From: Nocardia grenadensis NBRC 108939
GTDB taxonomy: Bacteria > Actinomycetota > Actinomycetes > Mycobacteriales > Mycobacteriaceae
Length of the DNA: 64,000 nucleotides
Assembly: GCF_001613445.1 (NCBI RefSeq)
Contig: NZ_BDCJ01000002.1
Location: 124,001-188,000 of the forward strand
Reading direction: 5' to 3'
Shown: one piece after another, positions 27,252 through 35,440 of the stretch
Layout of the letters: each line of letters begins with the position of its first letter
How positions within the stretch are numbered: position 1 is the stretch's first letter
The notes under the pieces: model-generated
What the model was told of the DNA's origin: nothing
The model's input: only the letters and a program-made list of their open reading frames with translations
The model's database searches: none
Program-made: the position numbers and the translations under genes

Positions 27252-28871
27252 TCAGCCGGGCACTCGGCCGGCCACCGGAAGTTCCACCACGAATCGCGCA
27301 CCACCGGAGTCCGCGGGCTCGACCCGGATCGTCCCCTCGTGCCGTCCGACCACATCGCGCACGATCGCCAAGCCCAGGCCCGCACCTCCTTCGTCTCGGC
27401 TGCGGGCGTCATCGAGGCGCACGAAACGCTGGAATATCCGCTCCCGATCGGCTTCCGGTACGCCTGGGCCGTCGTCGGCCACCGCGAGTACTGCCCGGTC
27501 ACCCTGCCGGTCCAGCGTCACCCATACCATCGTCGCCGCATGCCGCTGCGCATTGTCCACGAGATTGCCCAGGACTCGGGCCAATTGAGTTCGGCTACCG
27601 GTGACGACGGGCTCGCCCACCCCGAGATCGGAGCCGACCGGTAGACGATCCCCGACCCGGTGGGCCAGTTCCGCCCGGACCAGCGCGGCGAGCTCGATCC
27701 GGTCGGCCCGAGGCTGTTCGCCCGCGTCGAGCCGGGCCAGCAGCAGCAGATCGGCCGCGAGATGTTCCAGCCGTACGGTATCGCCGAGCAGGCCGTCGAG
27801 TTCGAGCAACCCCGGATGCGCCTGCGACACTTCGAGCTGGGTGCGCAGACTGGCGATCGGACTGCGCAGTTCGTGCGCGGCATCGGCGATGAACCGGCGC
27901 TGACGTTCCGCGGACTGCTCCAGCGCCGCGAGCGTGTCGTTGGTGGTGACCGCCAACCGGGCGATCTCGTCGCGGGCGGCGGGTTCGGGCACTCGGCGTG
28001 ACAGGTCGCCGTGCATGATCTCGGCCAGCTCGGACCGGATGGACTCCACCGGCCGCAATGCCCACCGGGTGACCAGCCAGGTCACCGCGGCGACCACGGC
28101 GAGGAGCACCGGCAGCCCGATCAGCATCGCCCGCCGCACGTCGGCGACCGCGCTGTCGGCGGTGTCCAGCGACGCGCCCGCATAGACGGTGACCGGCCGC
28201 CCGTCGGGAGCGGTGCTGCCGAGCGCGGCGACGCGATAGCTCGCGGGCCCGGAATCACCGACTGTCACTTCGGTCTGCCCGAAGACGGGTTCGGTGGCCG
28301 CGGAAGCGCCGACGGCCCGCGTGGTTTCCGCCCCGCCGGCACCGGCCGCGCTGCCGGTGCCGAGGCCGGACGCGGTGCCCACGGAGCCGGGTGAGTCGTT
28401 CTCGTCTTCGGCCTCGTCGGCTGCTTCGGCCTCGGACTCGTCGTCGGAATCGGACTCGTCGTCCTCGTCCGCTGCCTCGTCGGATTCGTCGTCCGCGGAA
28501 TCCTCGTCCGTGCCGTCTCCGGACCGTGCGTCCGTATTCGGCCCGAAGTCGGCCATCGGGCCGCTGCCCCGCAGTTCTTCGTCGGCGGCGAGTACCTGCC
28601 CGTCTGCCGAAACGACCTGCACCGGTTCATCGTCGGGGTCCGGCAGCCGAAGTTGCGCCAGTGGCGTGCCCGTATCCAGCTGGCTGGTGATATCGCGCGC
28701 GGTGTTCGCGGCCTGCAGATCCGCGCTCTCGACCAGATTGCCGCGCAGGGCGGCGAGCAGGATGAGTCCGGTGGCGGTGAGGGCGATCGCGACCACTACG
28801 GTGGCCGCGGTGGTGGTCCGTGCCCGGACCGAATTCCACCAGGGACCACGGCGGCGCGCCCGCTCACCCAC
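27252..28871 (-). CDS. Sensor histidine kinase with a highly acidic extracytoplasmic insert
   Basis: 539 residues. TM1 about 20-42, extracytoplasmic region about 43-248, TM2 about 249-271, HAMP about 272-325, HisKA with the H-box FIADAAHELRSPIASL (His about 333), HATPase with LGNLVDNAQRH, VADDGPGVP and GGAGLGLAIV. Residues about 119-160 are an Asp/Glu/Ser tract with 26 acidic residues of 42, followed by a Gly/Ala-rich linker. Such a segment could bind Ca2+, other cations or basic peptides. The start overlaps the regulator gene by 8 nt, so the two are cotranslated. Ligand unknown. Confidence 0.92.
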   Translation of the reverse strand: MGERARRRGPWWNSVRARTTTAATVVVAIALTATGLILLAALRGNLVESADLQAANTARDITSQLDTGTPLAQLRLPDPDDEPVQVVSADGQVLAADEELRGSGPMADFGPNTDARSGDGTDEDSADDESDEAADEDDESDSDDESEAEAADEAEDENDSPGSVGTASGLGTGSAAGAGGAETTRAVGASAATEPVFGQTEVTVGDSGPASYRVAALGSTAPDGRPVTVYAGASLDTADSAVADVRRAMLIGLPVLLAVVAAVTWLVTRWALRPVESIRSELAEIMHGDLSRRVPEPAARDEIARLAVTTNDTLAALEQSAERQRRFIADAAHELRSPIASLRTQLEVSQAHPGLLELDGLLGDTVRLEHLAADLLLLARLDAGEQPRADRIELAALVRAELAHRVGDRLPVGSDLGVGEPVVTGSRTQLARVLGNLVDNAQRHAATMVWVTLDRQGDRAVLAVADDGPGVPEADRERIFQRFVRLDDARSRDEGGAGLGLAIVRDVVGRHEGTIRVEPADSGGARFVVELPVAGRVPG

Positions 28872-29541
28872 GCTCGGCCGCCAAGCGGTAGCCCGCGCCG
28901 CGTACTGTCAGGATGGTCCGGCAGCCGAAGGGCGTATCGATCTTGCGGCGCAGGGTGCTGATGTAGACCTCGACGATATTCGGGTCGCCGTCGTAGGCGA
29001 AATCCCAGACATGCTGCAGGATATCGGCTTTGGATACGACCTCCCCGGCGCGCACGGCCAGGTGTTCCAGGACCGCGAATTCCTTCGCGGTCAGGGTGAT
29101 AGCGCACTCTCCGCGCCGGCAACCGTGGGTGGCGGGATCGACCACTAGATCGCCGACACGCAGCACGCGTACGCCGCCGCGGGTGCGGCGGCGTAACAGC
29201 GCCCGGATCCGGGCCACGAGGACCACATAGGAGAACGGTTTACTGAGGTAGTCGTCGGCGCCGGTATCCAGGCCCTCGGCCTCGTCGTATTCGCCGTCCT
29301 TGGCGGTGAGCATCAACACCGGGGTTTCGTGACCGGCGGCGCGCAGGGTCGCGCAGACCCGGTAGCCGTTCATACCGGGCAGCATGATGTCCAGGATGAT
29401 CAGGTCGTACTCGGTGGTGGTGGCGCGGTGCAGCCCGTCCGCGCCGTCGTGTACGACGTCGACCGCGAAACCCTCGGCCGACAACCCTTTCGCCAGTGCG
29501 AGGGCGAGCCGTTTCTCGTCCTCCACGATCAGCAGACGCAT
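28864..29541 (-). CDS. OmpR/PhoB-family response regulator
   Basis: 225 residues. Receiver domain with acidic pocket IVEDE, phospho-acceptor Asp 51 in LILDIMLPGMNGY, Thr in LMLTAKD and Lys in YLSKPFS; then a C-terminal winged helix (LTAKEFAVLEHLAVRAGEVV and TILTVRGAGYRL). First gene of a two-gene operon with the kinase. The intergenic region shared with the PepSY gene contains the TTCAG box 24-60 nt upstream of this start, so autoregulation as well as control of the PepSY gene is likely. Confidence 0.95.
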   Translation of the reverse strand: MRLLIVEDEKRLALALAKGLSAEGFAVDVVHDGADGLHRATTTEYDLIILDIMLPGMNGYRVCATLRAAGHETPVLMLTAKDGEYDEAEGLDTGADDYLSKPFSYVVLVARIRALLRRRTRGGVRVLRVGDLVVDPATHGCRRGECAITLTAKEFAVLEHLAVRAGEVVSKADILQHVWDFAYDGDPNIVEVYISTLRRKIDTPFGCRTILTVRGAGYRLAAERG

Positions 29542-29564
29542 CCACCCAGAGTGTCAGACACTTC

Positions 29565-29601
29565 CTGAAATGTTCTTCAGGTGACTTCAGGTCACCTTCA
29601 G
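29565..29601 (+). promoter_or_regulatory. TTCAG direct-repeat box between regulator and PepSY gene
   Basis: Reads CTGAA-N6-TTCAG-N5-TTCAG-N6-TTCAG: inverted half-site at 29565-29569 and direct half-sites at 29576-29580, 29586-29590 and 29597-29601. It ends 60 nt before the PepSY ATG and begins 24 nt upstream of the regulator ATG. The same arrangement, to the base in all spacers, occurs at 18955-18991. Confidence 0.78.
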
Positions 29602-29661
29602 TATCGGCTTGCCACAGTGATGACCGTATTCGGGACGTACACCCACCCAGGAGGTTTCACC

Positions 29662-30039
29662 ATGGCAAGCGTTATTCGTCACGCGGTCGCCGGTCTGCGC
29701 TGGATTCTGATCGGTGCCGCGGTCGTGGCCGTGGTCGCCGGTGCCGCCGTCGGCGTCGCCACTGTTGCCCTCGGCCACACCCCGCCGCACGGCACCGTCG
29801 CCCTCGATCGACCGATCGCGGAGTGGTCTCTCGTCGCCGATCCGGGAATCGACCGCATCCAGGCCATGGACGCCGCCGTGGCCGCGGTACCGGACAGCAG
29901 GGCGGTCTCGGCCGAGTTCGAGACCGAGCACCGCGGACCGGTGTGGGAGGTGGAAGTCGTCACCTCGGCGGGCGCCGAATACGAGGTGACGGTGGACGCG
30001 AACACCGGTGAGATCATCGGTGCGGCCGAACACGATTGA
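29662..30039 (+). CDS. Membrane-anchored PepSY-domain protein
   Basis: 125 residues from ATG 29662 with AGGAGG 7 nt upstream. One N-terminal TM helix (about 11-36, ILIGAAVVAVVAGAAVGVA) and then an external PepSY domain: IDRIQAMDAAVAAVPDSRAV, WEVEVVTSAGAEYEVTVDA and the hallmark NTGEII. PepSY domains often inhibit proteases or modulate sensor kinases at the cell surface. Being divergent from, and sharing a regulatory box with, the two-component operon, it is probably a target and possibly a feedback partner of the acidic sensor. Confidence 0.85.
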   Translation: MASVIRHAVAGLRWILIGAAVVAVVAGAAVGVATVALGHTPPHGTVALDRPIAEWSLVADPGIDRIQAMDAAVAAVPDSRAVSAEFETEHRGPVWEVEVVTSAGAEYEVTVDANTGEIIGAAEHD

Positions 30040-30057
30040 TCCGCGCCGTGCGTGTCC

Positions 30058-30119
30058 ATGCGCCGCGGGTACGGGCCGGCTGCCGCCCCCGGGCGGTGGC
30101 CGGCCCGCACCCGGCGCAT
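30058..30119 (+). terminator. Imperfect long hairpin after PepSY gene
   Basis: Arms of about 29 nt pair with a few mismatches, including the core CGGGCCGGC / GCCGGCCCG and tip GCCGCCC / GGGCGGT. It begins about 19 nt past the stop codon. Confidence 0.6.
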
Positions 30120-30215
30120 CGGCGAGGCGCGCGAGCGGACGGCGCGGCGATGCGACACTGGGTCCGCTATCGCCATGGCTGCGAGAGTTCCGGATCGAAC
30201 GGAAGGTGATCGCCG

Positions 30216-30917
30216 ATGACGATGATCGAGGTGCCCGCGCCCGACGGTGATATCGACGCCGTATGGGAGACACCCGAGGGCCCGGGACCGTGGCCCGCGG
30301 TGGTGTTGCTGCACGACGCGGTCGGGCTGACCGCGGATCTGCGGCGCAATGCCCGTATGCTGGCCGACCGCGGCTATCTGGTGATCGCGCCGGACCTGTT
30401 CTCCCGCGGGCCGCGATGTGTACCCGGCGTATTCCGCGATCTGCTGTTCACTGGTGAGGGCAGGGCGGTGCGCGATATCCTCGCCGCGCTGCACCGGATA
30501 CGGGACGATTCCGCGTGCACCGGCCGGGTCGCGGTGGCCGGCTTCTGTATGGGTGGTGGGTTCGCCTTGCTCACCGCGCCGCGCGGTTTCGACGCCGCCG
30601 CTCCCTTCTACCCGACCAGCCGGGGCAACTACGCGGAGATGCTGCGGGGCAGCTGCCCGATCGTCGCCAGCTACGGACGGTTGGATCCGATCAATATCGG
30701 CCGTGCGCACCGGCTGGAACGGGTACTCGACGACTACGGCGTGGCGCACGACGTCAAGACCTATTCCGGGGTCACCCATGCATTCGCCAACCGGCTTCCC
30801 GCCGAGCCCGTACTGCGGGTAGCCGGTCTCGGATATGACGAGGAGGCCACCGCGGACGCCTGGCGACGTGTTTTCGCCTTCTTCGACGCCCATCTGAAAA
30901 ACCCGTCACCGCGCTGA
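30216..30917 (+). CDS. Dienelactone hydrolase family protein
   Basis: 233 residues. Alpha/beta hydrolase with the DLH nucleophile elbow VAGFCMGGGFA (Cys about 111), an acid in YGRLDPIN and the His in SGVTHAFANR, the Cys-Asp-His triad of carboxymethylenebutenolidases. It would open lactone rings, as in chlorocatechol-type degradation, but many homologues act on other esters. No aromatic-pathway neighbour supports a specific substrate. Confidence 0.9.
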   Translation: MTMIEVPAPDGDIDAVWETPEGPGPWPAVVLLHDAVGLTADLRRNARMLADRGYLVIAPDLFSRGPRCVPGVFRDLLFTGEGRAVRDILAALHRIRDDSACTGRVAVAGFCMGGGFALLTAPRGFDAAAPFYPTSRGNYAEMLRGSCPIVASYGRLDPINIGRAHRLERVLDDYGVAHDVKTYSGVTHAFANRLPAEPVLRVAGLGYDEEATADAWRRVFAFFDAHLKNPSPR

Positions 30918-31094
30918 CTGCCACTGCCGCGGCCGAAATCGGCTCCGCTGTCGCGCGGCGATTCGTATTCCCCGCACCGGGAAGCTGCGGACCGGAAATC
31001 CAAGCCGTTGAATATCGTACCGTTCAACAACGGCAAAGTTGCCGGCGTCCGGCATCGGGTCCGGGCGGTTCGGTCCGACGGGAGCAGGTTCGAG

Positions 31095-31157
31095 ATGTCC
31101 AGCAACTATTTTCTCGGCTTCATGATGATGATGATGGGCATGATGTTGATGTTCTGA
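31095..31157 (+). CDS. Met-rich 20-residue micropeptide ORF
   Basis: ATG 31095 to TGA 31155-31157. Nine of 20 residues are Met, including runs of five and two, between Phe, Leu and Gly: an N-terminal SSNYFLGF followed by the Met tract. GGAG lies 10 nt upstream, further than ideal. It could be a membrane-inserting copper- or oxidation-sensitive peptide, a translated leader, or chance from an ATG trinucleotide repeat. No downstream gene on this strand makes it an obvious attenuator. Translation is unproven. Confidence 0.35.
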   Translation: MSSNYFLGFMMMMMGMMLMF

Positions 31158-31440
31158 GTCGTCGCGTGGCGGGCGAGTACAACGCCGACCGGGTCGGGTT
31201 TTCGTATCGACGTGATTTCGGCCTGGCCGGTGGGTGGCCCGGATACGGATGAGCAGGTCACCCGAGGGCGGCAACCTGCCCATCCCGGCGCACGCTCCTC
31301 GGCGAGCAACGTGCGCTCTTCCGGTTGGCTCGACGATCGATAATCGGAGCGAATCTCACCGGACATCATGGGCCCGGCCTCGATGCCCCTACCCACCAGC
31401 GGCAGAACCGGCCGAAGCCGCGCTCCGGAATTGCGCGTGC

Positions 31441-31605
31441 TCAGATACAGACGGTGGCGCTTCCGAGGGGGACACACAGGATGATGGCGGAACCGGTGAC
31501 CGGGGACGCCGAGGAGGTGGCGGCCGAAGCGACCGGGGCCCCGAAGGCGCCGAGCGACAGGGCGATCGCCGTTGCGGCGAAGATCTTGGTGATTCTGGCA
31601 GACAT
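31441..31605 (-). CDS. Small secreted hydrophobic peptide
   Basis: 54 residues from ATG 31605 with GAAGGA 7 nt upstream; the open frame extends further but not credibly. Sec signal peptide about residues 1-28 (RITKIFAATAIALSLGAFG core, cleavage after VASA), leaving a 26-residue mature peptide rich in Ser/Ala with two Cys (ILCVPLG and VCI). Resembles the many small exported proteins of Nocardia with no known role. Disulfide formation is possible. Confidence 0.65.
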   Translation of the reverse strand: MSARITKIFAATAIALSLGAFGAPVASAATSSASPVTGSAIILCVPLGSATVCI

Positions 31606-32170
31606 TACATATCCTTCGGTCGGGGTGAACCAGGGGACATCTTTTCGCGCAGCAACATCAGTTTTCGCTGCTTGCAAGGCCGTTACCAGACAAGGAATCA
31701 TCAATTTTCCCGGCACCGAGGTCACGAGAGGGTCACCGGCATGCCGCGGAAGGTCGCGCCGGAGTTGCGATGACGCGGGTTCGGTAGACTACGTCCGGTG
31801 TGATCTGCCTGTGGCGACCCGGTCGCGGAGGCCCTGCGGCCGACCGGCTCTGTCGCGCAGTGGGTTTCGGATGCCGGCGGTGAGTTCGCGGCGGAACGAA
31901 CCGGGCATCGCCCGCTACATCTCGCTGGGACACCGTGGCCCGGAATGCGATTCGGCATTACCCGCAGATTTCACCGATCGCCCGGACGCTCTTCGATCCC
32001 GCGGCGATTCCCGCCTCGGGGCCTTGCGAACGGGTCGGTACCTCCGTATGCGACCGACCCGCCGTGGAAGTGCGTTCTGTCGATCGCCGGGGAGCGCGGC
32101 GACGATCGAGGAGCCGCCGTGGCCGAAGGGCTTGCCGGAGAGGGGAAGACAAGCCCTTCGGGTCGGCGGG
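31606..32170. other. Intergenic region without a recognisable gene
   Basis: About 565 nt. The left 100-150 nt, fairly AT-rich near 31650-31710, should contain the promoter of the small secreted protein. The remainder has several short open frames of arginine-rich low-complexity type that I regard as noise. No hairpin or repeat stands out. Confidence 0.4.
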
Positions 32171-34762
32171 TTACTCCTGCCCGTCGGTTCCGTACCCGAG
32201 TTCGACGTCGTAACCGACCTCCTCGCCGGAAACGCTGATCTGCCCGGTGACCGGCGGATAGCCGCGGGCCACGACCGTGTATCGGCCCTCGGGGAGATCG
32301 GGCACGGTGTAGCGGCCCTGCTCGTCGGTGCGCGCGGTGGCGGCCACATCGCCGGTGGCGTCGAGGACGGTGATCTGGATATCGGTCACCGGCCGTCCAC
32401 CGTCGGCTCGGGCCGACCCGGTCAGCACGGCCATCGGCGCGAGTTCGATATCGTGCCGCAGCCGGCCACTATCGGGCACGGTGAGCGCGGTCGCACACGG
32501 TCGCATATGCTCGGCGACCGCCACCAGGGTGTAGGTGCCGGGAACCACGCCGTGGCAGAGATAGGCGCCGTCCTCGCCGGAGGCGGCCGAGGCGACGACC
32601 TCGCCGTACTGGTCGGTCACCGTGACCGTGGCGCCGGCCAGGGGCGTACCGCCGCGGGTCGAGCGGACCGTGCCCGACAACTCCCCGAGCCCGGAGAGGG
32701 TGAGGTCCATGCGCTGCGGCTGCGCGGCGTGCGCGACATTGACCGCGGTCGGCCGGTGCCCCGGAGCCGAGACGATCAGCACATAACCACCCGGCCCGGG
32801 GGCGTTCACGGTGTAGCCGCCGTCGCCGGTCCCGCTCGCCCGCGCGACCTGATGGCCGCGCTGGTCGATCAGGGTGAGTGCCGCACCGGGGACCGGGCGT
32901 CCGTCCTCGCGGGTGATGCGCCCGTGGAAGGAACCGCTCTCGTCGCCGGTCCCGGCGTAGCGGGTGGTCGGCATCGAGGTCTGCGCGGTGACGGCCGGGC
33001 TGTACAGACCGTGACCGTTCTGTCCGGCCGGCGCCTGCGCGGTGAGTGCGCCCACGGGTACCGGGGCCGCCTCGGTCCGCGGATCGTCGGCGTTCTCGGC
33101 GGCGGGGGCGTGGTGCCGGCCCACCGGTTCGGCCACCGCGGGGGTGCGTTCCAGATCGGCCAGATCGTCGGGCACCTGGGGCTCGGTCCCCATATCGGTG
33201 GCGGCCGCCGGATCGGCGGTCGGTTCGATATCGATCGTGCGCCGCAGTGGGCGGTTCGGCAGCAGCGCCGCGGCGATGAGCGCCACGACACAGGTCACCG
33301 CGGCGATCAGGAAGATCCGGCCGGTGGCGTCACCGTAGGAGAAGCGCACGACCTCGGCGATGGGGGCGGGTAGCGCCTTCAGGTCGAGATTGCCACTGCC
33401 CGACGATGTGGTGTTGATACCGAGTTCGGCGAAACGGGCGGTGGACAGTTCGCTCACCCGGGTCGCCAGTACCGAACCCAGGACCGAGACGCCGATGGCG
33501 CCACCGAAGGTGCGGAAGAAGGCGACGCTGCTGGACGCGGCGCCGATATTGTGCACACTCACGGTGTTCTGGACCGCCAGCACCAGGTTCTGCATCATCA
33601 TGCCGACACCCGCGCCGGTCACCGTGATGAAGCAGCCGATCAACCAGATGTTCGTGGCGTGGTCGACGCTGGACAGCAGGGCGAACCCGACCACCAGCAG
33701 CGCCGCGCCGCCGACGACGAAGGGCTTCCACTTGCCGAACCGGGTGATGAGCTGACCGGAGACCACCGAGGCGACGAGCATCCCGGCCACCATCGGCGAG
33801 GACAGCAGGCCCGCCGCGGTGGGGGAGTAGCCGCGAGCGGTCTGCAGGTATTGGCCGAGGAACGTGGTGGCGCCGAACATGCCGACACCCACGGCGATCG
33901 ACGCGAGGATGGCCAGCGCGGTGGTGCGTTCGGTGACGATCGGGAGCGGGATGACCGGATCCTTGACCCGGGCTTCGACGAGCACCGTCAACGCCAGCAG
34001 CAGTACACCGCCACCCACGTAGAGAGCCGATTCGGTGGACCACCACTCGTAGTACCCGGCCTTACCGGCGAACGAGACCCAGATCAGCAGGACCGAGACG
34101 CCCGCGGTGAGCAGCGTGGCGCCGAGCCAGTCGATGGTGACGCCCTCTTTGCGGGTTGTCGGCAGTCGCAGTGTGCGCTGCAGGAGCAGCAGTGCGATCA
34201 CCGCGAGCGGGATGCAGATGAAGAAGCACCATCGCCAGCCGAGGGGGCTGTCCACGATGACGCCGCCCAGGATCGGTCCGCCGGTCATGGAGACCGCCAT
34301 GACCGCGCCCATATAGCCGGAGTACCGCCCGCGTTCGCGCGGCGGAATGATGCTGCCGATGATCGCGACGACCAGCGCGGTAAGCCCGCCCATACCGACG
34401 CCCTGCAGGGCGCGAGCGGCCAGGAGCAGCTCGACATTGTGGGCGAAGCCGGCGATCACCGAGCCGACCACGAAGATGATGATGCCCAGTTGCACCAGCG
34501 TCTTCTTGTTGAACAGGTCGGCCAGCTTGCCCCAGATCGGCGTCGAGGCCGCATTGGTGAGCAGAGCTGTGGTGATGACCCACGCATAGGCGGTCTGCGA
34601 AGCCTGCAGATCGCCGATGATGGTCGGCAACGCGTTGGCGACGATGGTCGTGCTGAGCAGCGCGGTGAACAGCGCCGCCAGCAGACCGGTCATCGCTTCG
34701 AGGATTTGGCGATGGCTCATGGCGAGCGGATCGCGAGAGGCTGGCGCCTCGGTGTCAGACAT
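32171..34762 (-). CDS. DHA2 (14-TM) MFS exporter fused to three carboxypeptidase-regulatory-like repeats
   Basis: 863 residues from ATG 34762. Residues about 15-520 form an EmrB/QacA drug-type transporter, with WVITTALLTNAASTPIWGKL (motif A region) and RALQGVGMGGLTALVVAIIG (motif C-like). A Pro/Ala linker follows, then three about 70-residue Ig-like CarboxypepD_reg repeats near 625, 700 and 775, each with a G-x-V...G...V/I..D..G..V..A..D..G.Y pattern. Their side of the membrane is not clear. The start overlaps the MarR gene by 8 nt. Substrate unknown, toxic small molecules likely. Confidence 0.93.
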   Translation of the reverse strand: MSDTEAPASRDPLAMSHRQILEAMTGLLAALFTALLSTTIVANALPTIIGDLQASQTAYAWVITTALLTNAASTPIWGKLADLFNKKTLVQLGIIIFVVGSVIAGFAHNVELLLAARALQGVGMGGLTALVVAIIGSIIPPRERGRYSGYMGAVMAVSMTGGPILGGVIVDSPLGWRWCFFICIPLAVIALLLLQRTLRLPTTRKEGVTIDWLGATLLTAGVSVLLIWVSFAGKAGYYEWWSTESALYVGGGVLLLALTVLVEARVKDPVIPLPIVTERTTALAILASIAVGVGMFGATTFLGQYLQTARGYSPTAAGLLSSPMVAGMLVASVVSGQLITRFGKWKPFVVGGAALLVVGFALLSSVDHATNIWLIGCFITVTGAGVGMMMQNLVLAVQNTVSVHNIGAASSSVAFFRTFGGAIGVSVLGSVLATRVSELSTARFAELGINTTSSGSGNLDLKALPAPIAEVVRFSYGDATGRIFLIAAVTCVVALIAAALLPNRPLRRTIDIEPTADPAAATDMGTEPQVPDDLADLERTPAVAEPVGRHHAPAAENADDPRTEAAPVPVGALTAQAPAGQNGHGLYSPAVTAQTSMPTTRYAGTGDESGSFHGRITREDGRPVPGAALTLIDQRGHQVARASGTGDGGYTVNAPGPGGYVLIVSAPGHRPTAVNVAHAAQPQRMDLTLSGLGELSGTVRSTRGGTPLAGATVTVTDQYGEVVASAASGEDGAYLCHGVVPGTYTLVAVAEHMRPCATALTVPDSGRLRHDIELAPMAVLTGSARADGGRPVTDIQITVLDATGDVAATARTDEQGRYTVPDLPEGRYTVVARGYPPVTGQISVSGEEVGYDVELGYGTDGQE

Positions 34763-35246
34763 CGGCTCTCTCTTTCGAAACCTGCGGGTTCTCGTCCGCC
34801 GTGCCACAGCGGTCCCGGGAGTTGAGGGAATTCCGGAGGCGGCGCATCACCTGGTAGGCCTGTTCCACATCGTCCTCGGTCCAATCGCCGAGGGTTTCCT
34901 GGAGGTGTCGGGTGTGCAGTGCCCGGACGCGGTGCAGCAGATCCTGGCCGTCCGGGGTCAGCCGGACGAGGCTGGCGCGGCCGTCGCTGGGATCGGCCTC
35001 GCGACTGATGTATCCGGCGGCGGCCAGTTCGGTGATGTGCCGGCTCATCGCCGACGGGGTGATCCGCAGGTCGGCCGCGAGGCCGACCTGCCGGCAGGGG
35101 CCCGCCGTCTCGAGGGTGGACAGGACGCCGAGCCCGCCGGGGAGTAGCCGGCCCGCGTCGGAATGGGCCAGCGTGCTGCGGAGGGCACGGCCGATGAGGA
35201 ACATCTCACCCAGGAGGTTCTGTGTGGTATCCGCTGAGACTGGCAC
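34755..35246 (-). CDS. MarR-family repressor of the exporter
   Basis: 163 residues, GTG start. Winged helix: CRQVGLAADLRITPSAMSRHI, then the wing READPSDGRASLVRLT with the conserved D-x-R. First gene of the operon with the MFS exporter (8-nt overlap). A TTAGTT/AACTAA inverted repeat 19 nt upstream of its start is the likely operator, giving classic ligand-released control of the pump and of itself, and perhaps of the divergent nitroreductase. Confidence 0.93.
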   Translation of the reverse strand: MPVSADTTQNLLGEMFLIGRALRSTLAHSDAGRLLPGGLGVLSTLETAGPCRQVGLAADLRITPSAMSRHITELAAAGYISREADPSDGRASLVRLTPDGQDLLHRVRALHTRHLQETLGDWTEDDVEQAYQVMRRLRNSLNSRDRCGTADENPQVSKERADV

Positions 35247-35264
35247 GGTGACTCCAAACGATGA

Positions 35265-35285
35265 TTAGTTCACTACGCTAACTAA
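35265..35285. promoter_or_regulatory. Putative MarR operator
   Basis: Perfect inverted repeat TTAGTT-N9-AACTAA, 19 nt upstream of the marR start codon, in an AT-rich island unlike the surrounding sequence. Size and position fit a MarR dimer site. Confidence 0.7.
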
Positions 35286-35440
35286 AAATAGATCAGTTGC
35301 TTGCGGCAATCAACTATCGCAAATCGGACACCGATGCTTCGCGGCGAGCACGGCCTCCCGGGGGAGCGGGCTCCATTAGCCTCGAGGTGGAACCGAATAT
35401 CCGAGCCGGTGCTGTATCCGGCCCGATCGAAAGGGTAATC

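Noticed and set aside
28392..28517. DNA repeat or sequencing artefact in the acidic tract
   Set aside because: The codons vary and the frame is kept on both sides, so it looks like selected protein composition rather than a tandem DNA repeat.
31760..32170. Short plus-strand frames between the small secreted protein and the exporter gene
   Set aside because: Arg/Pro-rich low complexity, no ribosome sites, no recognisable family.
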